Below are positions 1-10,574 of a stretch of 64,000 nucleotides of DNA, piece by piece. The position numbers and the translations under genes were made by a program. Within the stretch, counting starts at the first letter, position 1. The number at the start of each line of letters is the position of its first letter. This DNA comes from Gymnothorax reevesii. Lineage: Eukaryota; Chordata; Actinopteri; Anguilliformes; Muraenidae. The notes under the pieces are model-generated. The model ran no database searches, had not been told where the DNA came from, and was given only the letters and a program-made list of their open reading frames with translations. The stretch spans positions 69,483,501 to 69,547,500 of the forward strand of contig CM056574.1 in the NCBI GenBank assembly GCA_029721435.1, given 5' to 3'.

Positions 1-860
1 TCCTACTTTGTACTGCGGTGGCATTGAGCGACGACGGTTGGCCTGACGACTCATCTCCTCAGCAGTTTTTAGGAGAGTGGAAGGAGTCTCCTCCCACGTC
101 CTTCGGCACCTCCTGAGAAACTCCTGGATGTTGGGGACGTTGACTTCAACCTCCTGGGAGGGAAACAGAGGAGGTTGGTACCCGAGACAAGCTTGAAAGG
201 GGGACACGCCTGAGGCAGCCGTGGGAAGGCTGTTGATAGAATATTCAACCCAAGGCAGTTGTTCGCTCCAGTCCACCTGTTCTCGGGAAGTGAGGCACCA
301 AAGGACGCTCTAAATCTGTTGGTTGGCTCTCTCTGTCTGTCTGTTACTCTGAGGGTGGAAACCAGAGGTAAGGTTTACTTTTATTCCCAGGGCTTGACAA
401 AAGGCTCGCCATACTTGTGAGATGAACTGAGGGCCACGATCGTAGACAATGCCGTGTATTCGAATAACGTGTTGGATGAGTAGGTCTGCCGTCTCTCTGG
501 CAGAGGGAAGCTTGGCCAGCGGAACGAGACGTACTGCCTTCGAGAAGCGGTCTACAATGGTCAGGATGTTACCTCTGGAGAGCGGAAGGCCGGTCACAAA
601 ATCCACTGCGATATTAGCCCAGGGTCTGGAAGGGACCGGAAGTGGTTGCAGGAGACCAGCTGGAGCAGTGTGGGTGGCTTTATTCTGGGCGCAGACCGGA
701 CAGGCCGTCGTGAGGTTCTTGACATCTCTTCGGACTGTTGGCCACCAGAACCTCCGAGTTAGCATGGCTAAGGTCCGGTTGGCTCCAGGATGGCAGGCGA
801 GACGAGAAGAATGAGCCCACTGGAGAACTTCGGCCTAGAGGTTGTCTGGAAAAAATAGAC
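1..860 (-). pseudogene. Ty3/gypsy integrase (broken)
   Basis: The longest open piece (310-765) starts inside the H2C2 zinc-binding region ([19 protein letters not shown]). It continues into the integrase core with [21 protein letters not shown], the second catalytic Asp region (YDRGPQF) and [13 protein letters not shown], where the core Glu is expected. A TAG follows NQQI, and the same frame then continues to position 1 with normal gypsy C-terminal sequence (WVEYSINSLP, SPFQACLGYQPPLFP). The chromodomain or C-terminal end lies outside the window. Integrase would insert the reverse-transcribed copy into the genome; this copy cannot because of the stop and the damaged zinc-finger side. Confidence 0.93.
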
Positions 861-959
861 AGTTCTTTGGACAGTTAGTAGGTGGCCCCCCAGAAGGTTG
901 TGACCTTCTAACCCGATTCTCCTTGGGAGGAGCGTCTGGTGTGAATTTACGTGACAGGG

Positions 960-2200
960 CATCAGGTTTCTTATTAAGGGAGCCTGGGCGATAAACTAAG
1001 GTGAAATTAAATCTGTCGAAGAAAAGTGACCAACGAGATTAGCGAGAATTAAGTCTCTTAGCTGTGCGGAGGTACTCCAGATTCTTATAGTCAGTCTAGA
1101 CCTGGAATGGAACCTTAGCCCCTTCAAGCCAGTGACGCCATTCCTCTAATGCCAATTTTACCGCCAGTAACTCCCGATTTCCGATATCATAGTTGCTCTC
1201 GGCCGGGCTTAATCTGCGGGAGAAGAAGGCACAAGGGTGTATCTTATTATCTTTGCCGTTGCGTTGTGACAGGACTGCTCCCACGCCAGTGTTGGAGGCG
1301 TCCACCTCGACGATGAACTGCTTTTCAGGATCTGGCTGTTGGAGAACAGGAGCAGAGGTGAATTTTTGCTTTAGTTCCTGAAAAACCTTTTCTGCCGATG
1401 GGGTCCACACAAAAGGAATCTTGGGGGAAGTCAGAGCAGTTAGTGGGGCAGCAACGGTACTATAATTACGAATGAAACTGCGGTAAAAATTGGCAAACCC
1501 TACGAAACATTGTAGTTCTTTGCGTGTTGTGGGGGTAGCCCAATCACTGACCGCCTTCACCTTTCCTTGATCCATTAGAATGCCTCCTGGAGTGACCACA
1601 AATCCGAGGAATGGGACTGTGTCCAAGTGGAACTCACACTTCTCAGCCTTGGCGTAGAGTTGGTTCTCCAGGAGGCGCTGCAGAAAGGCACGAGCATGGC
1701 GAAGGTGTTCTTCCTTGGAACGAGAGAATATTAATATATCGTCCAGGTACACAAACACAAACTGATTAATCATGTCATGCAAAATGTCATTAACGAGATT
1801 CTGTAAGACAGCGGGAGCGTTAGCCAGGCTAAATGGCATAACCAAGTATTCGTTGTGCCCCCTAGCGGTGTTAAAAGCTGTCTTCCATTCATCCACTTCC
1901 TTAATCCTGACGAGGTGGCAGGCATTGCGTAGGTCGAGCTTAGTAAAAATAGTGGCTCCCTGCAACAGCTTAAAGGCCGAGTTCATTAAAGAAAGGGGAA
2001 TCGGTTCTTTATGGTGGTGTTGTTTAGGCCTCTGTAGTCAATACATTGCCTGAGGGATCCGTCCTTCTTGCCAACGAAGAAGAAGCCGGCGCCAGCGGGA
2101 GAGGACGAGGGACGGATGATTCCAGCCGTTAGGGACTCCTCCACGTACTTCTCCATAGCCTCCTGCTCAGGGCGAGACAGGGAATAGAGACCCCCTTAAG
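960..2200 (-). pseudogene. Ty3/gypsy reverse transcriptase and RNase H (broken)
   Basis: Open piece 1096-1986 holds the central and C-terminal reverse transcriptase ([15 protein letters not shown], catalytic box [21 protein letters not shown]) and then RNase H ([37 protein letters not shown]). The N-terminal RT ([27 protein letters not shown]) is recovered in another frame from about 2180 to 1990, so a frameshift sits near 1990. The residue in DLRNACHL is Cys where the family normally has Tyr. Downstream the connection ([16 protein letters not shown]) is present but carries stops. The family assignment is certain; the copy is inactive. Confidence 0.95.
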
Positions 2201-2565
2201 GAGGCGCCGTGCCCGGTTGAAGATCGATGGCGCAGTCATACGGTCTGTGAGGGGGCAGAGACGAGGCACGTGACTTGGAGAAGACTTCGGCCAGGTCGTG
2301 GTACTCACTGGGAACCTTCGTCACATCCGGGGCGTATGGAGGCTCACTGGATTCTCCCTCGACCTGCTTTACGGGCGCTTTGCGGAGGCAGGAACGCAGG
2401 CAGTGAGTACTCCACTCCGCTACCTGCCCGGTCCTCCAGTTGATGGTGGGGTTGTTTCAACCAAGGGAGGCCCAGGACGATGGGAGCAGAGGAGGAGGTG
2501 ATGACATGGAGCCGGATCTGCTCCTGGTGGTTGCCGGAGACAATGAGTGTGAGTGGTTCGGCTAC
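2200..2565 (-). pseudogene. Ty3/gypsy protease C-terminus and protease-RT linker
   Basis: Minus-strand translation gives PLTLIVSGNHQEQIRLHVI followed by the flap-type motif VLGLPWL, typical of the retroelement aspartic protease C-terminal half. The acidic linker before RT follows ([30 protein letters not shown]). A TAA interrupts the linker just before the RT start (after GTAPP). The catalytic DSG triad should lie upstream, beyond 2570, but homology ends there, so the element was truncated inside the protease. Confidence 0.8.
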
Positions 2566-2570
2566 GGTCG

Positions 2571-2731
2571 TTTCACCATTCGAAATTCATGCACTACCCA
2601 ACTTGTAACCATAGCAATGTTAGAGTTGATATTTGACTGGGTACAACAGAAACCTAGCAGGTCATTTATTTCCACTAAATTTAGCGGCGTCATATAAGTG
2701 CATCCTGCGGGGCGGTTAACAATGGGTACTG
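2571..2731. other. spacer, nothing recognised
   Basis: Short AT-rich stretch between the truncated gypsy element and the tandem duplication. No coding match or repeat was seen. Confidence 0.5.
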
Positions 2732-3090
2732 AAGCGATAATGACCGTAAATATTGTAGCAGCGAATTAATCAGGCTTTATTCATTAAACAATTGTAACTG
2801 TGTACAAGTTACAAATGAAGCTAACGTGTCCACTTCATGTATCAGCAACTGTTGACAGTTCGCTAGCTACCTGCTATGCCAGCAGACTGATTTCACCTCG
2901 CTGACTCGTACTCAAGCGATAACAACCGTAAATATTATAGCAGCAAAAAAATCAGGCTTTATCCATTAAAAGATTGTAATTGAGTACGGTTACAAATGAA
3001 GCTAACGTGTCCATTTCATGTATCAGCGACTGCTGACAGTTCGCTAGCTACGTGCTATGCCAGCAGACTGATTTCAGCTTGCTGACTTCG
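2732..3090. repeat. two-copy tandem duplication, period about 182 bp
   Basis: The segment starting AGCGATAA at 2733 recurs at 2915. Both copies contain ATCAGGCTTTAT, GAAGCTAACGTGTCCA, TTCGCTAGCTAC and TGCTATGCCAGCAGACTG in the same order. The copies differ by scattered substitutions and a few short indels, so the duplication is old. No coding content. Confidence 0.9.
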
Positions 3091-3699
3091 GAAACCGTCA
3101 TAAGTTCATTGTAATTGTGGGTAGCAAGTAAGCTACAGTCCGCATAATGTTGGGTTATGCATAATCTCCGTTTCAGATTAATGCTGCGATTTGATATTGC
3201 TGGCAAATGACCATGGTATAAGCGGGATAATCAACTCGTGAAATGCACACCTTCTCGTTAATTATCCCTTACTTATAATTTTCTGCAAGCTCTGGCTTCC
3301 TGACTGTGTACCTAGTAGTGCAGTGCCGTCACATTGGTTGTATTTACGGAAGTAGAGGGGGGGTCGTGGGAGAGAAAAGAAATCAGAAGTGAAGGTATCA
3401 ATGCGCTGTCGAAGCGCGCAGAAGGTGTTACTACGCCTGTCATTATAGTACGCACTTCCCACAGCACAGAAAAAGCCACGTTTGGATTTGCGTACCCGAA
3501 CCCGAACTCATGTCACTGGTCATATAAACCTATGTAAACAGGAAAAACGTGGAAGACTTTGGTCGCATCTAACTACAGCCCCGAAAAATACCGTTGACCA
3601 CAATGAGTCTTGCTACAAATGCTAACAGGAGTGGCAGCGCGTCTGGCTGACTGGGTGGTCGCTCAAAGCTCGGAGAGGTACGTATCATCTCGTCTCATT
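3091..3699. other. no gene or repeat recognised
   Basis: Mixed-composition sequence with only short chance ORFs on both strands. No TE terminus, splice-like exon or RNA gene was recognised. Confidence 0.4.
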
Positions 3700-4264
3700 T
3701 CATAGAAAAACATCTTTCATTATGAAAATACGATGGACTGTTCCTTTAAGCCGCATTTCCTCTATCTCCAGCTCATGCCTTTTTTCCAATGCTTTAGATT
3801 TGGCAAGTATTGCTGCTCGCTCTGCTTCCACATTCATACGTGTACTTGAGGTACTTGATCTATTAGATGCCCTACTATGTGCTGCCTCAGATACGCTATC
3901 ACATGGCTGTATATCAGGCAGTGTAAAACCATCATCATGTTCTTTGGGAGAAAGTCCATTTTTGAATTCTTTGAAATCTACAAGTTTTGGCTCATACCAA
4001 TTAACATGATCAGCCTCTCTTTCAGATGGTGGCAGAGACATTTGAACAGCAACTTGCAGTTCCATAAATTCACCCAAATAAATGTCAAATGAATCAACAT
4101 GGCCACGCATATTTGCAACATCTGCTCCAGAATCAATAAGTGTAATAATTTCATTCTTTTTTCGAGTTAAAACACCAAGTTTTCCTCTCCTTGAGCCGAT
4201 TAATTTATTTCATTTCTCCTCAGTAACACCATCAGGCAAAGCATCAACATTCATTTCTGCCATT
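3700..4264 (-). pseudogene. gag-like relic, probably BEL/Pao retrotransposon
   Basis: The minus-strand frame from ATG at 4264 reads MAEMNVDALPDGVTEEK, a TGA stop, then KLGVLTRKKNEIITLID, and continues open to 3700. The first part (basic, LTRKKNEI, then FDIYLGEFMELQ) is followed by a Ser-rich linker (SNRSSTSSTR) and a charged heptad-rich helix (ERAAILAKSKALEKRHELE). That order (short helical head, Ser linker, A/E/K/R coiled coil) is what I know from BEL/Pao polyprotein N-termini in fish. No protease or RT follows; homology ends after about 170 codons. One in-frame stop makes it a pseudogene. A host gene with a similar coiled coil is the alternative. Confidence 0.5.
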
Positions 4265-4309
4265 TTCCACACGACTCAGAGGGCAAAAGTTTAGACTAAT
4301 GCAAGGGTT

Positions 4310-6115
4310 ATCCAACTTTCCATCATCGCACAAGCAGAGCAGAGCAGAGCACCAGCTTTAAATGAATGAGGTTGTTTTACTCACAATTCCTTAAAACACT
4401 TGAATTCCTCGTATTTGTCAAGACCGGGACAAGAAATCCAAGAGCTGATTTTTTGACAACGTAGTAGCCATCTGACCATTTTCCAACTTGTAGGCCACTT
4501 TTGGATTGGCAATTTCCGACACATCAGTTCCAAGTATTCCACAGAGTCCCGTTGTGGTTTAGTTTAGTGGTTTTATTGAGAATAAAACATCCAATGCGGA
4601 GAATCCTAAAATGCTGAAGCTCATGGATAAACTTCAAACAAAGGAAAACCATGTGCTCACCAACCCCATGGCTTTCTCCCCCAGGTATCTACATTTACCT
4701 ACAGGTTAAATTTCAAAATAAAAGTCCCTCTACAAAGTTTTCAAAATTAAAGTGAATCCAAAAATGCTCCAACAGGTATAGTTCAAGCCTTATGCCTCAG
4801 ATTATGTTTATATGCTGTAGAACCAAAGTGCCTACTGTGCTAAACTAAGCTGACTGAAAAGTGTGATAAGAATTCATTGACATTACTTGCCTACTCATAA
4901 CCTGCCGGCTAGTTTTTTTTTTACGTTCACTTACCAGGTAAAATTAATCTGCTCAGGTCTGACTTAAATTCATAAGCTACCAGTATCTCAGTTAATGATA
5001 TTTTATCTTGATCTGGTTTTGTTACATGGAATGACTAATATGTTACAGTACAAGTGATGAGCTGAGAAACAGTTGTCGCATTGATTGTAACTTTCTCATT
5101 ATGCCCAATTAAAATATTTTAAACAATAATATTCAGGATGATTTGCGACAGTATTTGTACAAAAGCATCTGACCCAACATGACGTCATAAATGGCAAGCT
5201 AGATAGGTGACTTGGCCACAATTCTACTGAGGCAGTTGAGTTCAAGTTTGATAGACCTAAACTGTAGGGCATGCATTTACAGTGCAATTTCAGTAACCCG
5301 CGACAGCACCACTGTCTTCAGCCACTCCCCTCATGGAGCAGGCCCGTAACTGCAGTACAATTTGAGAGTCTCGTGTAGTGGCTCAATGTCTGGAACCAGT
5401 CCCCTATTGGAGCAAAGCAGTAAATGCACTGGCACACCACTGGCCTGCGACAGCTGTATAGCACATTACAGTAAAGTGCAATACAGTAAACAGAATTTTA
5501 TAGCCCCCTTTCATGAATGAGGAAGAACAAAGATGAATGCCAATGGTTGGTGGTCAGCATTGAATTGTCATTGTGGCATCACTTTTTGAGCATGTGGTAC
5601 TTTATTAGCTGCGCCACAGAGACACCCCACCCTTGTTTTTTTTTTTCATGAAAACAAAAAATGCTATCATCTTTGCTTGATAGCAAATTATTGTAACATC
5701 TTACACACCATAAACAGAGGACATGCGGTGAATGTGTAAGGTGCAGTGTTGACAATTTTGCCCAACAAATCTGAGCACTACACCAGGTAACAAGTCCCGA
5801 GACCACTGACTATCTTGCAACACATTCTGTGTCTTAAGTCCTCTGAATTTATACCCCAGCATGCACACTGCTATTAATCTACACCCCCACAATCATTCTA
5901 GGAGAGGTCACAGAGAACGCATGCAAGTGCTTTTCCCGGTCAGACACTAAGACTTGAGCACTGTCCAGAGACAGGCTGCCTCACTGTTCTGCTCCAAGAT
6001 TAATGAAGCATTTGCTTCAGACAGCTGTGAATATGTCAGCAACATTGCCACAGCACCAGCCTAGACAGCTTGCTATTTTACACCCCTATCAATGTAAACA
6101 CTCCTGCAGACACCT
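4310..6115. other. AT-rich spacer, no gene recognised
   Basis: Contains homopolymer runs (T-runs near 4912 and 5637) and short ORFs on both strands that resemble no family I know. No TE termini with target duplications were found by eye. Confidence 0.4.
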
Positions 6116-6117
6116 CC

Positions 6118-6308
6118 ATAGACCATACACAAGAAGGCATATGCTTCATCCACACATATCAAGCACCTACTTTGCACACACCATACACAAGAAGAGATCT
6201 GCTTCATGCCCATACACAGAGCACATACCTAGCACACACTTACATATATCATAAAATAGAAGACATATGCTTCATGCACAAATACTGAGCTCCAACCTTG
6301 CACGCACT
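6118..6308. repeat. CA-rich minisatellite, about 3 units of 60-65 bp
   Basis: Units share ACCATACACAAGAAG, then TGCTTCATnC, then a CACA tract and a TTGCACACA-type end. They start near 6121, 6179 and 6244. A related unit pair recurs 1.3 kb away at 7616-7760. Confidence 0.8.
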
Positions 6309-6806
6309 TAAAAATTGTTATGGTGGCCCAGACTAGGAATCAAGTGCAAAGGCTGACTTGCAATACAACTGGTAATGTATTGGCAGCAGTTTAGTAATGA
6401 CAAGATTGGAATCTGGAGAAGACGGGCACGGACGGAACCTTGCAGAGAATGAGGAACATGTTCAGCATAAGTACTAGGCAATGCTGGTGCTGTCACTGGC
6501 CAGTGGCTCCCAGTGTGCTGCCACATGTTGAAGCGCTTGCCAGCATTGGACTGACCGCAAAGAGGAGGGTTGATCCTTCTGAGGAATTGGGTCCCAGTCC
6601 TGGTTCCTGTCTAACTTCATTAAAATCGTAGACATGCAAGGGTTTACAAGAGTGCAATCCCAGGCCTGGAACCTGATTAGCATTGGAAGCTTGCTCTTAA
6701 AAACTGGGATTGATGAACAGGACTGAATAAAGCTAATTTGAATTTGGTCCCAATCCCGGACTCTGATTTAGGATTGGACGCTTGTTCGAATTAAATAATG
6801 ACAATA
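6309..6806. repeat. degenerate spacer with a repeated GCATTGGA/GGTCCC module
   Basis: Three diverged modules can be aligned: GCATTGGACTG (about 6543), GCATTGGAAGC (about 6680) and GGATTGGACGC (about 6772). Each is associated with a TCCCAGTCCTGG, TCCCAGGCCTGG or TCCCAATCCCGG segment. Spacing is irregular (about 90-140 bp). No gene seen. Confidence 0.45.
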
Positions 6807-7296
6807 AGGGGCTGCCGGATAGCTCACTCGGTATAGCATCACGCTTCGGAGCAGAAGTGACTATCGCGTCGCGGGTTCGATTCCTGCTTCGTACCAGCCG
6901 GCAGTGGTCAGCAGCTTTTTCAGAGTAGCGCACAATTGACCATTGCGCTACAGGGTTGCAAATTGGGAAGGATCTGCCGGGGAGGGAAAATAATAGTCGC
7001 CTTGTTCGTTGCTCAAGCGCCTCCTGTTGGCCAGATGGGCGCTCGTCAGGAAGATTCTAAGCCTGATCATGTCCAGGTATCCTCCGCCCTCGTTCTGAAC
7101 TTGCGAAGATTCAACCAATGAGTGTATAAGAAGCAGTGTTTGACAGGCACGTGCTTCAGAGGAGAGCGGCAAACTGTCTACACTCTCCTGAATTGGCAGC
7201 AAGGGGTCGCATACGAGCAAGACTTGAACATAGTTCACCAGCTGGGCATTCCAGATTCAGGTGGGGTTGGAGATGCCAAAGAAAATAATAATAATA
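6807..7296 (+). mobile_element. tRNA-headed SINE, copy 1 (full length)
   Basis: The 5' end (GGGCTGCCGGATAGCTCACT) has a pol III A-box-like segment (TAGCTCACTCGG) and a B-box-like GGGTTCGATTCC near 6877. The body of about 400 bp is shared with copies at 17438, 20205, 23036 and 26647. It ends in CAGGTGGGGTTGGAGATGCCAAA followed by an A/ATA-rich tail. A 12-bp target duplication ATAATGACAATA flanks it at 6795-6806 and 7297-7308, as expected of LINE-mediated insertion. SINEs encode no protein. Confidence 0.92.
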
Positions 7297-7308
7297 ATAA
7301 TGACAATA

Positions 7309-7615
7309 TGTTCTAAAAGAAGTTTTGGCTGCCACTAAAGTACTGATTGCATTAAGACAAAGAAGTTTAACATTCACAATAATAGAATTTCACAAGGATT
7401 TCAATATAAATGCGACTTTACAATCCAGCAAAAAGCACATGCTCTGAAAGGCTTAAATACTCGTCACTTGCTCATGACGAAATGCACGAGTAACGAGATT
7501 CAGCCGAGAGGGGAGACGCACTCAAGACCTACACCAATCACAAAAAACACACATTTAATAAAAACACGTGCTGCTGAATTGCGAAGAGACACACTTGGGA
7601 TTCACACGAGGGTTG
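7309..7615. other. no gene recognised
   Basis: Spacer after the SINE tail. Nothing beyond chance ORFs was seen. Confidence 0.4.
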
Positions 7616-7760
7616 TGACACACATACCATAGGCAAGAAGACGCACTTTAGGCTTCATACACGTATACTGAGCGCATACCTTGCACACACTTCTATATAC
7701 CATACACAAGCAGACTATGTTTACTGAGCAGATACTGTGCACGCTGCACTTACATTGATG
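7616..7760. repeat. CA-rich minisatellite, second locus
   Basis: Two units (CATACCATAGGCAAGAAGACG near 7621 and TATACCATACACAAGCAGAC near 7695) match the units at 6118-6308, including the GGCTTCATACACGTATACTGA and TTGCACACACTT segments. Confidence 0.75.
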
Positions 7761-7864
7761 TTTGTACACACAAATACAAAAACAAATATGCATTCATACT
7801 CAAACACATTTTTACTCATAAAGGCATGCAAGAGTTTACATGCAAAAATTCACAAACCCTCACC

Positions 7865-7866
<2 letters not shown>

Positions 7867-7896
<30 letters not shown>
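7867..7896. repeat. (CA)n microsatellite
   Basis: Uninterrupted CA run inside a broader CA-rich stretch (7735-7935). Confidence 0.95.
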
Positions 7897-7898
<2 letters not shown>

Positions 7899-7935
7899 AT
7901 CACAATTTCACACACTCTCACAAACACATAAACAC

Positions 7936-8749
7936 AATAGATCTCTGTCCTGACTTCAGTCAGGTGACATTTGTTAGTAACCAGCACAGCAGGAGGCAGC
8001 AGCCAACAGCCAACCTTTTAGAGATGAATTATGGGAATTTACTTTCACGCCTCAGCGACTCCGCCGTTTCTCTGTCTCACTGTCTGAATCAAAGTGCCGA
8101 CATGGGTGTGCCTCACCTGCGCTTTTCACCAAATGACGCCCTTACATTCACTGCACCACCCACGTTGCCCAATGCTATGGATACCAAACCAAGCTGGACA
8201 CTCACGGGGCTACATACCACTCAGCTGACATAAACCACTATGTGTGCATCTCACTGTATTCCATATGCTGTAACTACGGTGGTAGTGATCTGGGCATAAA
8301 TACTGACACCATGTATTTCAATACCAACCAAAATGTGAGCGAAGATTAGAGAATGCAAATTTAAAATGCTAGTTTCTCATTTTTCAAGTCGTCATGTCCA
8401 GTATGAGCAAAATTGACATGTGCAGTCCACTAGATATGACTAATATAAAGTAATCTAAATTTGTTGGGTATTAGTAAGGAGAAAATACTCAGGCTCAAGT
8501 CCTGGAAACAAAATATTTTCGAATTGTTCATAATAAAAATGTCAGTCTGAGAATTACTAGCGGTTAATGATGAAAAAGGAATAAGACTGAAATAGACAAA
8601 TATTAGTGTTACTGAGGTATACAAAATATGAAATATTTGTTTCATCTATTTTATCCGGTATATCACAATGAAACAAGAAGTATTGATTTATTTGCCAACA
8701 GTAAAGATTTCAAGCTAAGCAGATGCTTCCTAGTCTGCCATGAGGAGGG
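7936..8749. other. no gene recognised; AT-rich
   Basis: A plus-strand ORF runs through the CA repeat to 8233, but its composition is repeat-driven and it matches nothing known to me. The rest is AT-rich with no identifiable element. Confidence 0.4.
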
Positions 8750-8757
8750 TTGATAGT

Positions 8758-10435
8758 CAGTGGCGGTTTTTCGCGGTGGCCAAGGGAAGCCCGGCTTCCC
8801 CAAAAATTATTGTAAGAAAGAAAAAATATAAATAAGCTTCACCACAATGTATTTCATATTGTTGTCATTTCCTTGTCAAAACACTACATCAGCGCACTTC
8901 TGCTTTGGCTGAGCGTGAGGAGCAGAACAGCGCCCCTCCTGTCAAGCTCTCATTGTGTCTTACACTTCGTGTCTCATGCCCTCCGCCCTGTCTGTCAGCT
9001 CGGAGGCCAGCTTCACTTGGCCTCCCTTGGGGAAAAAAAACAGCCCGTATTAGCCAATCAGATTGAAGCAAGGCTCATCGCTTAATGGTTGATGCATCAT
9101 TAAAAAAAAAAAAAATGAGGGAGGCCAGATCAAATCTGGCTTCCAACCAATCACAAACTGTTACGGAAAATACACACACTGATTCAACTGTCCCGCCAGG
9201 CACCAGCCAGCCCACACAGAAAGTATAGGCATAAAGTCAGAGAATGGATGGTGACAGGGACCTTGAGTTTCTTGTAAAAAATGACTTCACAAAACTTCCT
9301 TTTGAGGTTCAACTAAAAGTCAAGCGGGACGGTCGGCCGACTCCAAAGCTCAATTTAACCTAAGGGAGAGATGATGGAAAAGTTCGCTTTTTTTGTGAAG
9401 CTAACTATGCTAGAAACGAGTGCCTATTAGGAAGTGCTGAGCTTAACCGGCTTTTCTGCTGGCCATGTCTCCTATGGCCCGCCGTGGCCTTTTTGATCAC
9501 CGGGTTGTTGTCACATTTTTCTTATGTGATGCATAAAATGTGGTGTTTTATTCTTTATTATTCTTGTCGTGTCAAGTGGATTTCAGAGCATGATGGCTAA
9601 TCTGTACTGTTTTTTTATACTCTCAGTCTTACCGAGACTTCATTTAGGTCCGCTGACATCAGCTGCACTATCAGCTGACAGCTGTAAGGTTTACAGTTGA
9701 TAGCGCTGCAGCACGTTTGATATCAGTTTTTATATACACCTTTGTAACCATGCGTTTTATATTTAGTTTATGTAATTCAGACGTTGCGCACGGGTTATGC
9801 ATTCATGTTGAGTTTGTTTTTGGATGTATGAATATTGGGCATCCTTGTTTTTTGTTAATTTCAGTTGCGAGGCTGCCACATATGACATTGTTACTTCTAA
9901 TGTTGGTGGAAGGGGTTTGCCTGTGTTTCTGTACAATAGTCCACGGCTATATTGCAAATGCTTTTGTTGCCAATTAATTAAATATGAGTCAGAGATGAGC
10001 ATTGTCCACAAAACGGAACTTCATTAATACTGTCTGTGAAAGCAATGGCTAAAATGTTTTTGTTATATCTAGATCTTGTCATAATTGCCGTCTGATCGCT
10101 ATGTGTTTAGCTTTCTGCTGTAATAAAGCTACGAGGCGTTTACCAGCTTTGCATGGGCTTCATCTAACTGATCACATACTGCTGTGTGCCAGAGCCATGA
10201 GCACGCGCACAGCCCGAAGCGCGCATCCGCAGCTCTCCCTCGCGCTTTCACTCTCTCTCACACACGCACTCTTCTTTTTTTAACCTTTTTTTCACTAAAA
10301 TGAATGAGAATTCGGTAGAATAAAGGTACTGTAACAGTAGGCTAATTTGTTTGCAGGAAAATAACACGTAAACACTGAATTAAATTTGTTGTTCATTCTG
10401 GCTTCCTCGGTAATTTTTGTCACGGCCCGCCACTG
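8758..10435 (+). mobile_element. hAT DNA transposon, internally deleted (ZMYM1-like lineage)
   Basis: Inverted ends are CAGTGGCGG at 8758-8766 and its complement CCGCCACTG at 10427-10435. An identical 8-bp target duplication, TTGATAGT, lies immediately outside (8750-8757 and 10436-10443), diagnostic of hAT. A coding remnant at 9244-9477 resembles the N-terminus of ZMYM1-like hAT transposases. The remaining interior is AT-rich or CT-rich noncoding sequence with an A-run near 9101, and the catalytic and dimerisation parts are gone. The element is therefore non-autonomous, but its boundaries are exact. Confidence 0.93.
9244..9477 (+). pseudogene. hAT transposase N-terminal fragment (ZMYM1-like)
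   Basis: From ATG at 9244 the frame reads MDGDRDLEFLVKNDF and then FEVQLKVKRDGRPTPKLNL. A TAA interrupts at 9361, and the same frame continues with GKVRFFCEANYARN, ECLLGSAELNRLFCWPCLL. The pattern W/C-x-LxGSAxxNxLFCxPCLLF is the TTF/BED-like zinc-binding block at the start of ZMYM1-type hAT transposases. Only about 78 codons of a protein normally near 700 aa are present. It is inactive because of the stop and the missing RNase-H-like core. Confidence 0.8.
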
Positions 10436-10574
10436 TTGATAGTCTTCCGCTCAGTCTCTGATTGGGGCAAGCTTTGGTAATAAGTTCCACCGTCTCTTCC
10501 TCTACAAATGCACACAGTGGACATTTCTCGCAGCCGAACCTAAAGAGGTTAGTTAGGCTGGGGCCATAGCTAAA

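Larger units (their letters stand above)
1..2570 (-). mobile_element. Ty3/gypsy LTR retrotransposon, internal part (pol), truncated and decayed
   Basis: Read on the minus strand the order is protease end, reverse transcriptase, RNase H, H2C2 zinc finger and integrase, which is the Ty3/gypsy order. The element runs off the left edge of the window. On the other side homology stops near 2570, inside the protease, so gag, the leader and the 5' LTR are missing. Neither LTR is visible. The reading frame is broken several times: a TAG after the integrase core near 297, stops in the RNase H/integrase connection (about 840, 1040 and 1095), a frame change near 1990 and a TAA near 2196. It is a fossil, not an active copy. 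Confidence 0.95.

Noticed and set aside
449..814. Plus-strand ORF of 121 codons
   Set aside because: It is antisense to the gypsy integrase, whose motifs are clear on the minus strand.
6118..6308. CRISPR-like array
   Set aside because: Units are diverged CA-rich minisatellite with no constant repeat and unique spacers; the genome is eukaryotic.
6840..6900. Possible tRNA gene
   Set aside because: A- and B-box-like segments are present, but the sequence continues into a repeated about 400-bp body and is flanked by a target duplication; it is a SINE head.
7826..8233. 135-codon plus-strand ORF
   Set aside because: Its first third is CA-repeat translation and the rest matches no family; no splice or start support.
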